NCBI GenBank assembly: GCA_964221845.1
Contig: CAXPZW010000036.1
Span: 1-64,000, forward strand
DNA from: CAXPZW01 sp964221845
GTDB lineage: Bacteria; Bacteroidota; Bacteroidia; Flavobacteriales_D; Sanyastnellaceae
Reading direction: 5' to 3'
Length of the DNA stretch: 64,000 bases
The position numbers and the translations under genes were made by a program. The notes under the pieces are model-generated. The model saw only the letters and a list, made by a program, of their open reading frames with translations, made no database searches and was not told the DNA's origin. Positions 23,448 to 31,641 of the stretch are shown here, in pieces; position 1 is the first letter of the stretch; each line of letters begins with the position of its first letter.

Positions 23448-24493
23448 AACCTCTATTCCTGCTGGCGCTGGTGGCCACCTTGTTTGCCAGCTGCGCCAAA
23501 GAGGAAGATCCTGTCATCTGCACCGATACGCCTCTGGGCCCCGGCGTGTGGATCGCCAACGAAGGCGGCTTCGGCAACAACAACGCATCGCTCACTTTCT
23601 TGGCCGATGACGGCTCCGTGCGCAATGGCATTTTTGAATCTGTGAACGGCCAACCCTTGGGCGACGTGGCCCAGTCCATCTTCACCCACAACGGCCTGGG
23701 CTACATCGCGGTGAACGGCAGCCAAAAGATCGAGGTCATCGACCTGAGCTCGGGTGAGCGCCTGCACACCCTGACCGGTTTTGATTACCCGCGTGACTTC
23801 TGCGCGGATGCCGACGGTACCGTCTACGTTTCCAACGGCTCAGGTGCCGGTGAAGTGAGCGCGCTTGACGGCGCAGCAGGCCAGATCGAATGGACCTCGC
23901 AAGTGGGTTCAGGCCCTGAGCGTATGGCTACCAACGACCAATTCTTGGTGGTGTGCAACAGCGGCGGCTTTGGCACCGACAACACCGTTTCTGTGTTTGA
24001 CTTGAGTAACGATGTACTTGTACAAACCATTGAGGTAGGCGACCGACCGGTAGACATCGAAGTGGACGGCAACGGCGACTTCTGGGTACTCAGCAAAGGC
24101 GAGACGCTCTACAACGACAGCTGGGAAGTCACCGGTCACACCCCGGCCCGCTTGACCGAAATCTCGGGCAGTGATCTCTCCATCTCACACAACCATCAAG
24201 TGGGCGAAGAAGGTGATCACCCCACGCATTTGGCGAAGACTCCTGCTGGGGTGCTTGTGGTGGCACTCAACGGCTTGCAGACCATCGCTCCAACCACGGG
24301 CTCGCTCACGGCATTGGTGGAAGGCAACTTCTACAGCTTGGATGTAGACCCCACCACCGGCTACCTCTGGGCTGCCCCTTACCCGGACTTTCAGAACGCC
24401 AGCACCGTTGAGGTTTACGATGCTTCCGGCGCACTGATCACCACCCACGACGCAGGCATCGCGCCCAACACCGCGGCCTTCGTTTCGGAGTAA
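23444..24493 (+). CDS. BtuG-like surface beta-propeller lipoprotein (YncE/DUF5074 type)
   Basis: The 349-aa protein has a lipoprotein signal (LLALVATLFASC) and is built of repeated propeller blades: GYIAVNGSQKIEVIDLSSGE, TVSVFDLSNDVLVQTIEVGD, and others. In Bacteroides, BtuG proteins with this architecture sit on the cell surface, bind cobalamin extremely tightly and hand it to BtuB; position and shared riboswitch suggest the same here. The likely start is TTG 23444, which overlaps the receptor stop (TTGA); GTG 23432 is an alternative. Coupled translation is expected. The match to BtuG is by architecture and context, not by alignment. Confidence 0.85.
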   Translation: MKPLFLLALVATLFASCAKEEDPVICTDTPLGPGVWIANEGGFGNNNASLTFLADDGSVRNGIFESVNGQPLGDVAQSIFTHNGLGYIAVNGSQKIEVIDLSSGERLHTLTGFDYPRDFCADADGTVYVSNGSGAGEVSALDGAAGQIEWTSQVGSGPERMATNDQFLVVCNSGGFGTDNTVSVFDLSNDVLVQTIEVGDRPVDIEVDGNGDFWVLSKGETLYNDSWEVTGHTPARLTEISGSDLSISHNHQVGEEGDHPTHLAKTPAGVLVVALNGLQTIAPTTGSLTALVEGNFYSLDVDPTTGYLWAAPYPDFQNASTVEVYDASGALITTHDAGIAPNTAAFVSE

Positions 24494-24497
24494 AGCC

Positions 24498-24533
24498 AGC
24501 CCTGGCCGGCGAGGGGAACCGGCCGGGCTGTTA
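24498..24533 (+). terminator. probable terminator of the B12 locus
   Basis: AGCCCTGGCCGG and CCGGCCGGGCT pair with one bulge, followed by only a weak T-rich tail (GTTATCTGTT). Confidence 0.55.
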
Positions 24534-24549
24534 TCTGTTGGTTAAACTC

Positions 24550-24557
24550 TACTTTTG
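24550..24557 (+). promoter_or_regulatory. -7 promoter box TACTTTTG
   Basis: This is a perfect TAnnTTTG match 46 nt before the ATG of the BT_3928-like gene and just after the preceding terminator. Confidence 0.55.
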
Positions 24558-24603
24558 AGCCAACCCGTCGCTGAATTTAGCGGCGCACCTATCTGTTTGA
24601 CGT

Positions 24604-26169
24604 ATGAAATTCCTCGTGTACATCTGCCGCGTGTTGGTGGGTTCCCTGTTCATCATTTCCGGCCTGATCAAGGTCAATGACGCCCTCGGTTTCTACTACA
24701 AACTGCAAGAGTATGCCGAACCCGGCGCCTTCAACTTGGCCTTCTTGGACGAGTACGGCATGGGTCTTGGAATCTTTGTTTCCATCGCGGAAATCCTGCT
24801 CGGCGTGGCGCTGGTGGTGGGCGCATTGCCCAAACTGACCACCATCCTTTCGGCGGTTATGATGGTGTTTTTCACAGTGCTCACGGGGTATACGTGCAAC
24901 TGCGATCCAGACGGCACCACCACAGTGATGATGGTCAACGACGCCGGCGTTGAAGTCGAGGAAACCATACCCAACCAATGTGTATTGGAATGTGGGTGCT
25001 TCGGAAATGCCATCCCACTCAAGGCCTGCGAGTCCTACGCCAAGGATTGGATCATCTGCATCTTCCTGTTTCCCATCTTGATTTGGGCGCTGATGGGACG
25101 CATCCAGCTCAACACCAAACAAGAAGACATTTACCTGTTTGCCGGCTCCCTAGGGGTGCTCATGTGGTTCTGCATGACGTGGTTGGATTGGCTCTGGCCC
25201 GTGCTGTTTACCGCGGTGTGTTACTTGGCCACTACTGCCATCAAGCGCCGCAGCAGCTCCCCTTACAAAGAGTGGTTCATGGCGGCGGCCATACTGGTGA
25301 TCACCGGTGCGGTGCAGTGGTACACCCTCTCGCACTTGCCACTGAAAGATTACCGTCCCTACGCCGAAGGCAACAACGTCGCCATCCAAATGCTGGATGT
25401 GGACGGTTTGGTGCAAACCCTGTCCGACAAGCTCACCGACGGCGACAAGTCCGCGGTGGATGCCTGGTTGAAGGAGTTCGACGCCGTGAACCCTGATGTG
25501 GCCATTGCACTACGCGGCAAGGCCAGCCAAATCCTGGGCCTCTCAGGTCAAGCAAAACAAGACAGCATTGACGCGCTGCCAGCCGCCGCCGCACGTGCTG
25601 GATTGCGCGCCCCAGAACTTGCCACTGAGTTCACCTTCCGCAACACAAAAACCGGCGCCGACACCATCGTACTCAGCACCGATTGGCTGAAGATTTACAA
25701 CGAGCCGTGGTTCAAGAACACCTACGAGAATGTGAGCTACGAAGGCAAATCCATCACCCTCAGCGAGGGCGTGGAACCCAACATTGTGGACTTGGCTCCA
25801 GAGAACTACGACGGCGAGCCTATGTTGGAGTCCATATTGGATGCTGAGTGGGTGTTCCTGCACATTTCCAAAGACTTGAACACTGCTTCGGTGGGCACGC
25901 AACCTGAACTCAACGCGTTGGCCCAAGCGGCCGAGGCGGCGGGCGTCTCGTTCTACGGCATGTCCAACGCGGGCTACGACGAAGCAGAGACGTTCCGTCA
26001 TGCGCACCAAGCGGCCTACCCCTTCTTGGTGGCCGACCAGATTGAAATGAAGATCATCGTGCGCTCCAACCCGGGACTGGTGCTGCTCAACCGCGGTACT
26101 GTCGTGAAGAAATGGGCGTGGCGGGATGTGCCCGCTTGGGAAGATGTCAAAGGCGACCTCATCCCCTAA
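24604..26169 (+). CDS. BT_3928 family protein: DoxX/MauE-like membrane domain with a C-terminal soluble domain
   Basis: The 521-aa protein opens with a DoxX-like four-helix membrane unit (VGSLFIISGLIKVNDALGF) carrying a periplasmic Cys-rich insertion (TGYTCNCDPDG and CVLECGCFG). More transmembrane helices extend to about residue 240. The remaining 280 residues form a soluble domain whose last part (VFLHISKDLNTAS, YPFLVADQIEMKIIVRSNPG, VLLNRGTVVKKW) looks thioredoxin-like but lacks a CxxC pair. The family is widespread in Bacteroidota and unassigned; a redox or envelope-stress role is inferred. It is 3 nt ahead of the permease gene. Confidence 0.85.
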   Translation: MKFLVYICRVLVGSLFIISGLIKVNDALGFYYKLQEYAEPGAFNLAFLDEYGMGLGIFVSIAEILLGVALVVGALPKLTTILSAVMMVFFTVLTGYTCNCDPDGTTTVMMVNDAGVEVEETIPNQCVLECGCFGNAIPLKACESYAKDWIICIFLFPILIWALMGRIQLNTKQEDIYLFAGSLGVLMWFCMTWLDWLWPVLFTAVCYLATTAIKRRSSSPYKEWFMAAAILVITGAVQWYTLSHLPLKDYRPYAEGNNVAIQMLDVDGLVQTLSDKLTDGDKSAVDAWLKEFDAVNPDVAIALRGKASQILGLSGQAKQDSIDALPAAAARAGLRAPELATEFTFRNTKTGADTIVLSTDWLKIYNEPWFKNTYENVSYEGKSITLSEGVEPNIVDLAPENYDGEPMLESILDAEWVFLHISKDLNTASVGTQPELNALAQAAEAAGVSFYGMSNAGYDEAETFRHAHQAAYPFLVADQIEMKIIVRSNPGLVLLNRGTVVKKWAWRDVPAWEDVKGDLIP

Positions 26170-26172
26170 GGC

Positions 26173-27429
26173 ATGAAAGACCTGCTGCGCAAACTGGGCT
26201 TGGGCCTCAGCGTGTTGCTGGGGGTGGTGACCTTGGTGTTCGCCATCTTCTCGTTGGGCGCCGATCCGGTCGAAAACCTGGTGAGCGAGAACACCTCCGA
26301 AGAGGTCAAGCAGGCCATCCGACGCAAATACAACTTGGACTTGGGCACGGGGCAGCGCTACCTGCTGTTTCTCAACGACCTGTCTCCCCTGTCCATCCAC
26401 AACCCGAATTTCCCCGAAAGCCGGTTGCACTTTGACGACAGCTATGCTGGAGTCAAACTCATCGGTTTTACCGAGGCCCGTGCGCTGTACTTGAAGTCGC
26501 CCTACCTCGGGCGCTCGTTCGTGACTGACCGCTCGGTAAGTGCGGTGCTGGGCGAGGCGATTCCAGGCACGGCGTTGTTGGCGTTGGTGGCCATCACCAT
26601 TGCACTTGTCTTGGGCATTGGACTGGGCACGCTTGCGGCCGTCAGGCCGGGCTCTTTGTTTGACCGGTTGGCTTTGGTATTGGCGGCGCTTGGCATGAGC
26701 GGACCGTCGTTCTTTATGGCCATGCTCATGGCGTGGCTCGGCGGTTGGGTGTGGTACGAGACCACGACGCTGCCTGCCCTTCCTTTTGCATTGGGATTGT
26801 TGTTTGCGCTGGGTACTTGGTTTGCCAAGCGTCAAGGCCGACAGGTTTCGGTGCTCAGTGGGACACTGGTAGGTGTGCTTGCCGGAGTGGCGGTTTGGAT
26901 CGTAGGCAGCGCGTTGGGTTGGAATACGGGCACCATCCGGTTGCCGGGCACCGGGCTATCCATGAGTGGTTCGCTGTTGGAAGTGGACGTGTGGGAAGGG
27001 CCTTATCTGGCGTGGGAAAATGTGCTGCTTCCGGCCATTACGTTGGGCATTCGCCCCTTGGCGGTGGTGGTGCAGCTGATGCGCAATGCGCTGTTGGAAG
27101 TGCTCAGCCAAGACTACATCCGCACCGCCCGGGCAAAAGGGCTCAGTGAGTGGCGCGTGGTGCTGGTTCACGGCGTGCGCAATGCGTTGAACCCTGTGAT
27201 TACTGCGGTTAGCGGCTGGTTTGCCAGCATGCTTGCCGGAGCCGTGTTCGTGGAGTTTGTGTTCGGCTGGAGAGGGTTGGGACTGACCACCTACTCAGCC
27301 CTGGAACAAAACGACATGCCGGTGGTGATGGGCGCGGTGATTCTGATCGCGGCCACCTTTGTGGTGATCAACCTGCTGGTGGATGTGCTCTACGCCGTGG
27401 TGGACCCCAGGGTACGCTCAAACCGGTAG
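26173..27429 (+). CDS. ABC transporter permease, DppB/OppB type
   Basis: The 418-aa inner-membrane protein has the N-terminal helix of OppB-type permeases, a periplasmic stretch, then the BPD_transp_1 domain. The EAA loop is visible as YIRTARAKGLSEWRVVLVHG followed by RNALNPV. It is longer than the usual 300-340 aa because of inserted hydrophobic and loop segments at about residues 185-280. Its partner OppC permease, ATPases and binding protein are not in the window, so it depends on genes elsewhere. Its 3' end overlaps the convergent ABM gene by 40 bp. Confidence 0.92.
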   Translation: MKDLLRKLGLGLSVLLGVVTLVFAIFSLGADPVENLVSENTSEEVKQAIRRKYNLDLGTGQRYLLFLNDLSPLSIHNPNFPESRLHFDDSYAGVKLIGFTEARALYLKSPYLGRSFVTDRSVSAVLGEAIPGTALLALVAITIALVLGIGLGTLAAVRPGSLFDRLALVLAALGMSGPSFFMAMLMAWLGGWVWYETTTLPALPFALGLLFALGTWFAKRQGRQVSVLSGTLVGVLAGVAVWIVGSALGWNTGTIRLPGTGLSMSGSLLEVDVWEGPYLAWENVLLPAITLGIRPLAVVVQLMRNALLEVLSQDYIRTARAKGLSEWRVVLVHGVRNALNPVITAVSGWFASMLAGAVFVEFVFGWRGLGLTTYSALEQNDMPVVMGAVILIAATFVVINLLVDVLYAVVDPRVRSNR

Positions 27430-27719
27430 GCCCGCTCCACTTTGCAGATCCGCACGTTGTACCAATCGTACCATTCCTGTTTTCCTTTTTGCTGCGCGAC
27501 CAAGTGTTCGCTGTGCTGGCGCCAGATTTGGATGGATTCCAAGTCTTTCCAGTAACTGATGGTGATGGTGGTGTGGTCGCCCTTGTGATCTTGACCGAGG
27601 TAGCCCGGTGACTGCTGGATGGCGGCATCGAGCGCTGCAGACATGGCCTTGTACTCCTCGGTGATTTCGGATTTGTGGGCGGTAAAGATGACGGCGTAAT
27701 GCGGTTGATCGAGGTTCAT
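27390..27719 (-). CDS. antibiotic biosynthesis monooxygenase-like (ABM) dimeric alpha/beta barrel protein
   Basis: This 109-aa cytosolic protein has the ferredoxin-like ABM pattern: YAVIFTAHKSEITEEYKAM, then SPGYLG, then ITISYWKDLESIQIWRQHSEH. Such proteins act as small oxygenases, haem-degrading enzymes or simply ligand binders; no key catalytic residue is decisive here. The ATG at 27719 is chosen because upstream residues run into the C-rich intergenic element. Its 3' end overlaps the permease gene. Confidence 0.85.
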   Translation of the reverse strand: MNLDQPHYAVIFTAHKSEITEEYKAMSAALDAAIQQSPGYLGQDHKGDHTTITISYWKDLESIQIWRQHSEHLVAQQKGKQEWYDWYNVRICKVERAYRFERTLGSTTA

Positions 27720-27780
27720 GGGGGGGGAGATACGGGGATGGAATTCGGTGATGATGGATCGGATGAATGGGACGCAGCTT

Positions 27781-27900
27781 CCGCCTGTGGGGCCCCACCG
27801 CCCCACCCCACCGCCGCCGCCAGTAGAGTCCCAAAATTCTGCCCTCTCCTCCCCCATCTCCAAGCCCAAAGCACCCCGTTTGGTGAACGGTACCTCTACA
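27781..27900 (+). repeat. C-rich intergenic element, copy R2
   Basis: The 340-nt gap between the divergent ABM and GAPDH genes contains GGGCCCCACCGCCCCACCCCACC at 27790-27812, nearly identical to the core of R1 at 794-817. It is followed by a G-poor tail with ATCTCCAAGCCC and CCCCGTTTGG similar in order to R1 and R3. The minus strand has several G-runs. No coding frame is evident. The rest of the gap is the GAPDH promoter and leader. Confidence 0.5.
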
Positions 27901-27986
27901 CGAATGCCTTGCCGATTTCATCCCACCGTTGACAACTCTCACACCGCTCCTAGCCCTTCTCCCACACCACTTACTTCAGACAATCG

Positions 27987-27994
27987 TACTTTTG
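27987..27994 (+). promoter_or_regulatory. -7 promoter box TACTTTTG for gap
   Basis: TACTTTTG is a perfect TAnnTTTG match 65 nt ahead of the GAPDH ATG, leaving a leader of roughly 60 nt. No good -33 TTG is seen. Confidence 0.55.
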
Positions 27995-28059
27995 CGGCAA
28001 GTTTGGCGACAATGACCCGCCTAACTGTTTGAAATTCAATCTTTTATTAAAATCTCCCC

Positions 28060-29520
28060 ATGGCTGTTTCAACCGCCTCACAGACTTACAGCAACGAACT
28101 GGAAGTATTCGTGAACCAACAGCGCGCAGCGGTAGACCTGCAACACTGCATCGGCAAACTGCTGCTTGAAAAATCCATTGAACTGGTCCTGTTCCGCAAC
28201 CACCTAGTGGACGTGAACACCTCAGACATCCTGCGTTTGCACAGCTACGCAGCTGAGGTGGTGGGCAAGCCGATTTCGGTCTTCGACAGCGCCGAACTCG
28301 CCGACCACATCTACCAAATGGACTTGGCTCCGGCCAAGATTGACATCGGCAAACTCTCTGCAGAGTGGTTGGCCGAGCGCGACCGTTTCAACAACAAAAC
28401 CGACTTCCTCGAGGACAAGCTCGGCAACTTCCTCAACGACGGCGGTGACAGCCTCGAACCACGTGACGTAGTCCTCTACGGCTTTGGCCGCATCGGTCGC
28501 CTGTGCGCACGTGAGCTCATCAAACAAGCCGGTAAAGGCCAGCAATTGCGCCTCAAGGCCATCGTGACCCGCAAGGTGGACGAGACCATCCTCGAGAAGC
28601 GCGCAGGTTTGCTCGCCAACGATTCGGTGCACGGTGAGTTTGCCGGTTCCATCCAAGTGGACTACGACCAACAATGCCTGTTGATCAACGGCCAACGCGT
28701 GCAAATGATCGCCGCAAACGACCCTTCTGAGATCGACTACACCCAATACGGCATCAACAACGCCCTGATTGTGGACAACACTGGTGTGTTCCGCGACCGC
28801 GAGGCCCTCTCGCTACACCTCAAGAGCAAAGGCGCCGAAAAGGTGATCCTCACTGCACCAGGCAAAGGCGTGCCCAACATTGTATACGGCATCAACCACC
28901 GCGACCTCAACATCGAACAAGAGGACGTGTACTCGGCAGCCAGCTGCACCACCAACGCCATCAGCCCTGTGTTGAAGGTGATCGAAGACACCTACGGCAT
29001 CCAACACGGCCACATCGAAACCGTGCACGCCTACACCAACGACCAGAACCTGCTGGACAACATGCACAAGAAGCACCGTCGTGGACGCTCTGCAGCTGTG
29101 AACATGGTGATCACCGAAACAGGTGCAGGCAAGGCCGTAACCAAAGTGATTCCAGACCTCGACGGCAAACTGACCGCCAACGCTGTACGCGTACCTACGC
29201 CCAACGGCTCACTGGCCATCCTCAACCTGACCCTCGGCAAGTCCGTGGAGCGCGAGGAACTGCTCGGTTCACTCAAAGCTGCGGCGCTGCAAGGCGACTT
29301 GGTTAACCAAATCCACTACTCCATCAACGAGGAGCTGGTGAGCAACGACATCATCGGCAACGAATGCTGCTCAGTGTTTGACAGCCCTGCCACCATCGTA
29401 TCGCAAGACGGCAACAATGTGGTGCTGTACGTGTGGTACGACAATGAGTTTGGCTACACCAAGCAGGTGATCCGCCTGGCCAAGTATGTGGCCAAGGTGC
29501 GTCGCAACATCTACTACTGA
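28060..29520 (+). CDS. gap: glyceraldehyde-3-phosphate dehydrogenase, long form with N-terminal extension
   Basis: The 486-aa protein has a helical N-terminal extension of about 130 residues before the NAD-binding motif GFGRIGRL (from residue 141). The catalytic Cys is C296 in SAASCTTNAISP, and the C-terminal catalytic domain ends VWYDNEFGYTKQVIRLAKYV. Normal GAPDH is about 335 aa; this long form occurs as a second GAPDH in many Bacteroidota and some proteobacteria. It may serve gluconeogenesis or a redox-sensitive branch. It is flanked by its own promoter and a strong terminator. Confidence 0.94.
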   Translation: MAVSTASQTYSNELEVFVNQQRAAVDLQHCIGKLLLEKSIELVLFRNHLVDVNTSDILRLHSYAAEVVGKPISVFDSAELADHIYQMDLAPAKIDIGKLSAEWLAERDRFNNKTDFLEDKLGNFLNDGGDSLEPRDVVLYGFGRIGRLCARELIKQAGKGQQLRLKAIVTRKVDETILEKRAGLLANDSVHGEFAGSIQVDYDQQCLLINGQRVQMIAANDPSEIDYTQYGINNALIVDNTGVFRDREALSLHLKSKGAEKVILTAPGKGVPNIVYGINHRDLNIEQEDVYSAASCTTNAISPVLKVIEDTYGIQHGHIETVHAYTNDQNLLDNMHKKHRRGRSAAVNMVITETGAGKAVTKVIPDLDGKLTANAVRVPTPNGSLAILNLTLGKSVEREELLGSLKAAALQGDLVNQIHYSINEELVSNDIIGNECCSVFDSPATIVSQDGNNVVLYVWYDNEFGYTKQVIRLAKYVAKVRRNIYY

Positions 29521-29547
29521 TCCTTGACCGAATCTTCGGTTCGCAAG

Positions 29548-29577
29548 GCCGCTTCCGCAATGGGAGCGGCTTTTTTT
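29548..29577 (+). terminator. terminator of gap
   Basis: GCCGCTTCC pairs with GGGAGCGGC around a 5-nt loop and is followed by seven T residues. Confidence 0.93.
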
Positions 29578-29627
29578 GTTTTGGGATTGGGTGAAGGCTA
29601 ACTTCAGCCCTGCTTAAATCGACAACC

Positions 29628-31259
29628 ATGCGAATTCTCTTGATGGCAGCCTGTGCGTTGCTGCTGGCCGCTCCTGCGGCTTGGTCCCAGGCCACCCCGG
29701 GCTGCACCTACCCCAACGCTTTCAACTACGATCCCGGCGCCGAAGAAGACGACGGCTCCTGCATCTTTTTCTGCACCCCTGGCTTTTTCTACAGTTCTAC
29801 CGGAGGCTGCGAAGAATGCCCCGCCGGTACTTTCTCCGACGGAACAACCTTGTTTTGCGAGGCGTGTCCTCAAGGAACGTTCGCGAGCACCTCAGGCTCC
29901 GAGGCGTGTACCGATTGCCCACCTGGCACCTTCAATGATGTCGTGGGAGGCGTAGCCTGCTCATTCTGTCCTCCGGGATTCTACAGCCCCGAACCCGGCG
30001 CAGCGGCGTGCATCCCTTGCCCTGCAGGCTCCTACAATCCCGTCACCGGTGCCATTGAATGCATCCCTTGTGCTGCGGGCAGTGCCAGCGCGATCGAAGG
30101 TGCCATTGCATGCACCGACTGTGCTCCCGGCCAGGTAGCCTCCGGCCAAGGTTCGGTCCTCTGCGAAGACTGTCCTCCAGGAACGTTCATTGCCGACACC
30201 GGTGGCCAAACCTGCTTGGATTGCCCACCCGGGACCTTCCAAGACTTGGCAGGAAGCAATGCTTGCTCGGTGTGTCCTCCGGGATTCTACAGCCCCGAAC
30301 CCGGCGCAGTAGCTTGTATCCCTTGCCCTGCAGGCACCTACAACCCAATCAGTGGCGCCATAACGTGCCTGCCATGTGCTTTGGGCACAAGCAGCGCAAC
30401 CGAAGGCGCCATCGCCTGTACTGCTTGTGCAGAGGGCCAAGTCGCTCCCGATACCGGTTCATCAGCATGTGAAGATTGTCCCCCTGGATCCTTTGCCGAC
30501 GTAGCCGGTGGCATCGCTTGCACCACGTGCCCTCCTGGCACCTTCCAAGACCAAGCCGGATCGAATGCTTGTACGGTATGCCCTCCAGGCACCTACCAGC
30601 CCAACCCCGGAGCCACTTCCTGCATTCCTTGCCCAGCAGGAACGTTCAACAGCATATCGGGTGCGGTGGAGTGCTTGGCGTGCGCGGCCGGCACGTTCCA
30701 AGACCAAGAGGGCCAGATCAACTGCTTGCAGTGTGCGGTGGGCCAAGTCGCCTCTACAGGCGGCGAGCCCGAATGTGAAGACTGCCCCGCAGGCACCTTT
30801 GCCAGTACCGTGGGTCAAGCGGAATGCCAAGACTGCCCGCCAGGCACCTTCAGCTCGGATGCCGCTTCGGCCTTCTGCTACACCTGCCCTCCAGGTAAAA
30901 TCGCACCCGAAAGTGGCAGCCAAGCATGCGAAGATTGCCCTCCCGGCACCTTTATGGCGTATTCCGGCGGTGTGGCCTGTATCCCTTGTGCAGCTGGCAC
31001 CTTCTCTTCGGTGGGTGGAAGTGCCGCTTGCAACAATTGTCCATCAGGATTCACCTCGGAGGCTGGAGCTGCTGCCTGTGTGCCGATTGTATCCGGGTGC
31101 ACAAGCGTGTGCGCGGCCAACTACGATCCCGCGGCCAACGTCGACGACGGCTCATGTGTGCTGACCGCCGCATGCCCACAAGACCTCAACGCCGACGGCG
31201 AGGTGGGCAGCGCCGATTTGCTTGAAATCCTCAGCGTGTTTGGCACCACCTGCGAATAG
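29628..31259 (+). CDS. secreted Cys-rich ephrin-receptor/GCC2-like repeat protein with dockerin-like C-terminus
   Basis: The 543-aa protein has a signal peptide (MRILLMAACALLLAAPAAWSQ). It begins and ends with a short Ca-binding type unit (YDPGAEEDDGSC and YDPAANVDDGSC). Between them are about 19 modules of the form C-P-P/A-G-T/x-F/Y..G..C..C, typical of ephrin-receptor-like / GCC2_GCC3 Cys repeats known mostly from eukaryotic surface proteins. The C-terminus (DLNADGEVGSADLLEILSVFG) is an EF-hand/dockerin-like segment. Two blocks of 306 nt (from 29967 and from 30273) are close copies, showing recent internal duplication. No T9SS tail is recognisable. A surface or secreted adhesion role is inferred. 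Confidence 0.85.
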   Translation: MRILLMAACALLLAAPAAWSQATPGCTYPNAFNYDPGAEEDDGSCIFFCTPGFFYSSTGGCEECPAGTFSDGTTLFCEACPQGTFASTSGSEACTDCPPGTFNDVVGGVACSFCPPGFYSPEPGAAACIPCPAGSYNPVTGAIECIPCAAGSASAIEGAIACTDCAPGQVASGQGSVLCEDCPPGTFIADTGGQTCLDCPPGTFQDLAGSNACSVCPPGFYSPEPGAVACIPCPAGTYNPISGAITCLPCALGTSSATEGAIACTACAEGQVAPDTGSSACEDCPPGSFADVAGGIACTTCPPGTFQDQAGSNACTVCPPGTYQPNPGATSCIPCPAGTFNSISGAVECLACAAGTFQDQEGQINCLQCAVGQVASTGGEPECEDCPAGTFASTVGQAECQDCPPGTFSSDAASAFCYTCPPGKIAPESGSQACEDCPPGTFMAYSGGVACIPCAAGTFSSVGGSAACNNCPSGFTSEAGAAACVPIVSGCTSVCAANYDPAANVDDGSCVLTAACPQDLNADGEVGSADLLEILSVFGTTCE

Positions 31260-31276
31260 CCTATAAAACAGGAAAA

Positions 31277-31296
31277 GGTTGGCCAATTGGCCAACC
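31277..31296. other. 20-bp perfect palindrome
   Basis: GGTTGGCCAATTGGCCAACC is fully self-complementary and lies 18 nt after the stop of the Cys-rich protein gene. The sequence after it is pyrimidine-rich but has no continuous T-run. It could act as a weak terminator, or as a site for a dimeric DNA-binding protein. Confidence 0.5.
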
Positions 31297-31533
31297 CTGG
31301 TCCTGCTCTTTCTCACTCTTCCCTCCTGTATCTTCCCTTCTTTCTCTCTCTGCGCAAATGGTTCTAGTCGGAATCAGAATTCAAACCGGGCGGTTCAATT
31401 CCCGATTGAAATGTTTTCGAGGTTGTGGTCGTGGTCGATGAGTCGCTGATCGATTTCCTTATGTATTCGTAAAAGCCCTGCCGAGGTTCGTGCGGAGGTG
31501 TCCGAGGGGCGTGTGGGCTGATTCTGACAAATC
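31297..31533. other. intergenic stretch without a recognised gene
   Basis: This part of the 31260-31641 gap has a CT-rich run (31305-31352) and a small inverted repeat TTCAAT/ATTGAA (31394-31410). Short open frames in it look non-coding and show no homologous pattern. I see no RNA gene. Confidence 0.4.
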
Positions 31534-31556
31534 AAAAACGCCGCCCAAAAGGCGAC
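31534..31556 (-). terminator. terminator of the DUF2330 operon
   Basis: On the minus strand GTCGCC-TTTTG-GGCGGC (one G-T pair) is followed by G and five T residues. It lies about 85 nt after the DUF2330 stop. Confidence 0.7.
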
Positions 31557-31641
31557 GTCTTCGAACCGTTCCAAAACGCAGTGTTGCAGGAGCGGCGCAC
31601 CGGAAGGACCGCAGTCCTCCCGGCGTCCGTCCAACAACAAA

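Noticed and set aside
29900..31000. Regular short repeats that might be taken for a CRISPR array
   Set aside because: They are protein-coding Cys-rich modules in one open frame with a signal peptide; spacing and identity do not fit direct repeats with unique spacers.
31385..31415. tRNA-like T-loop sequence GGTTCAATTCCC
   Set aside because: The flanking bases do not form a T-stem, and no acceptor, D or anticodon arm can be drawn around it.
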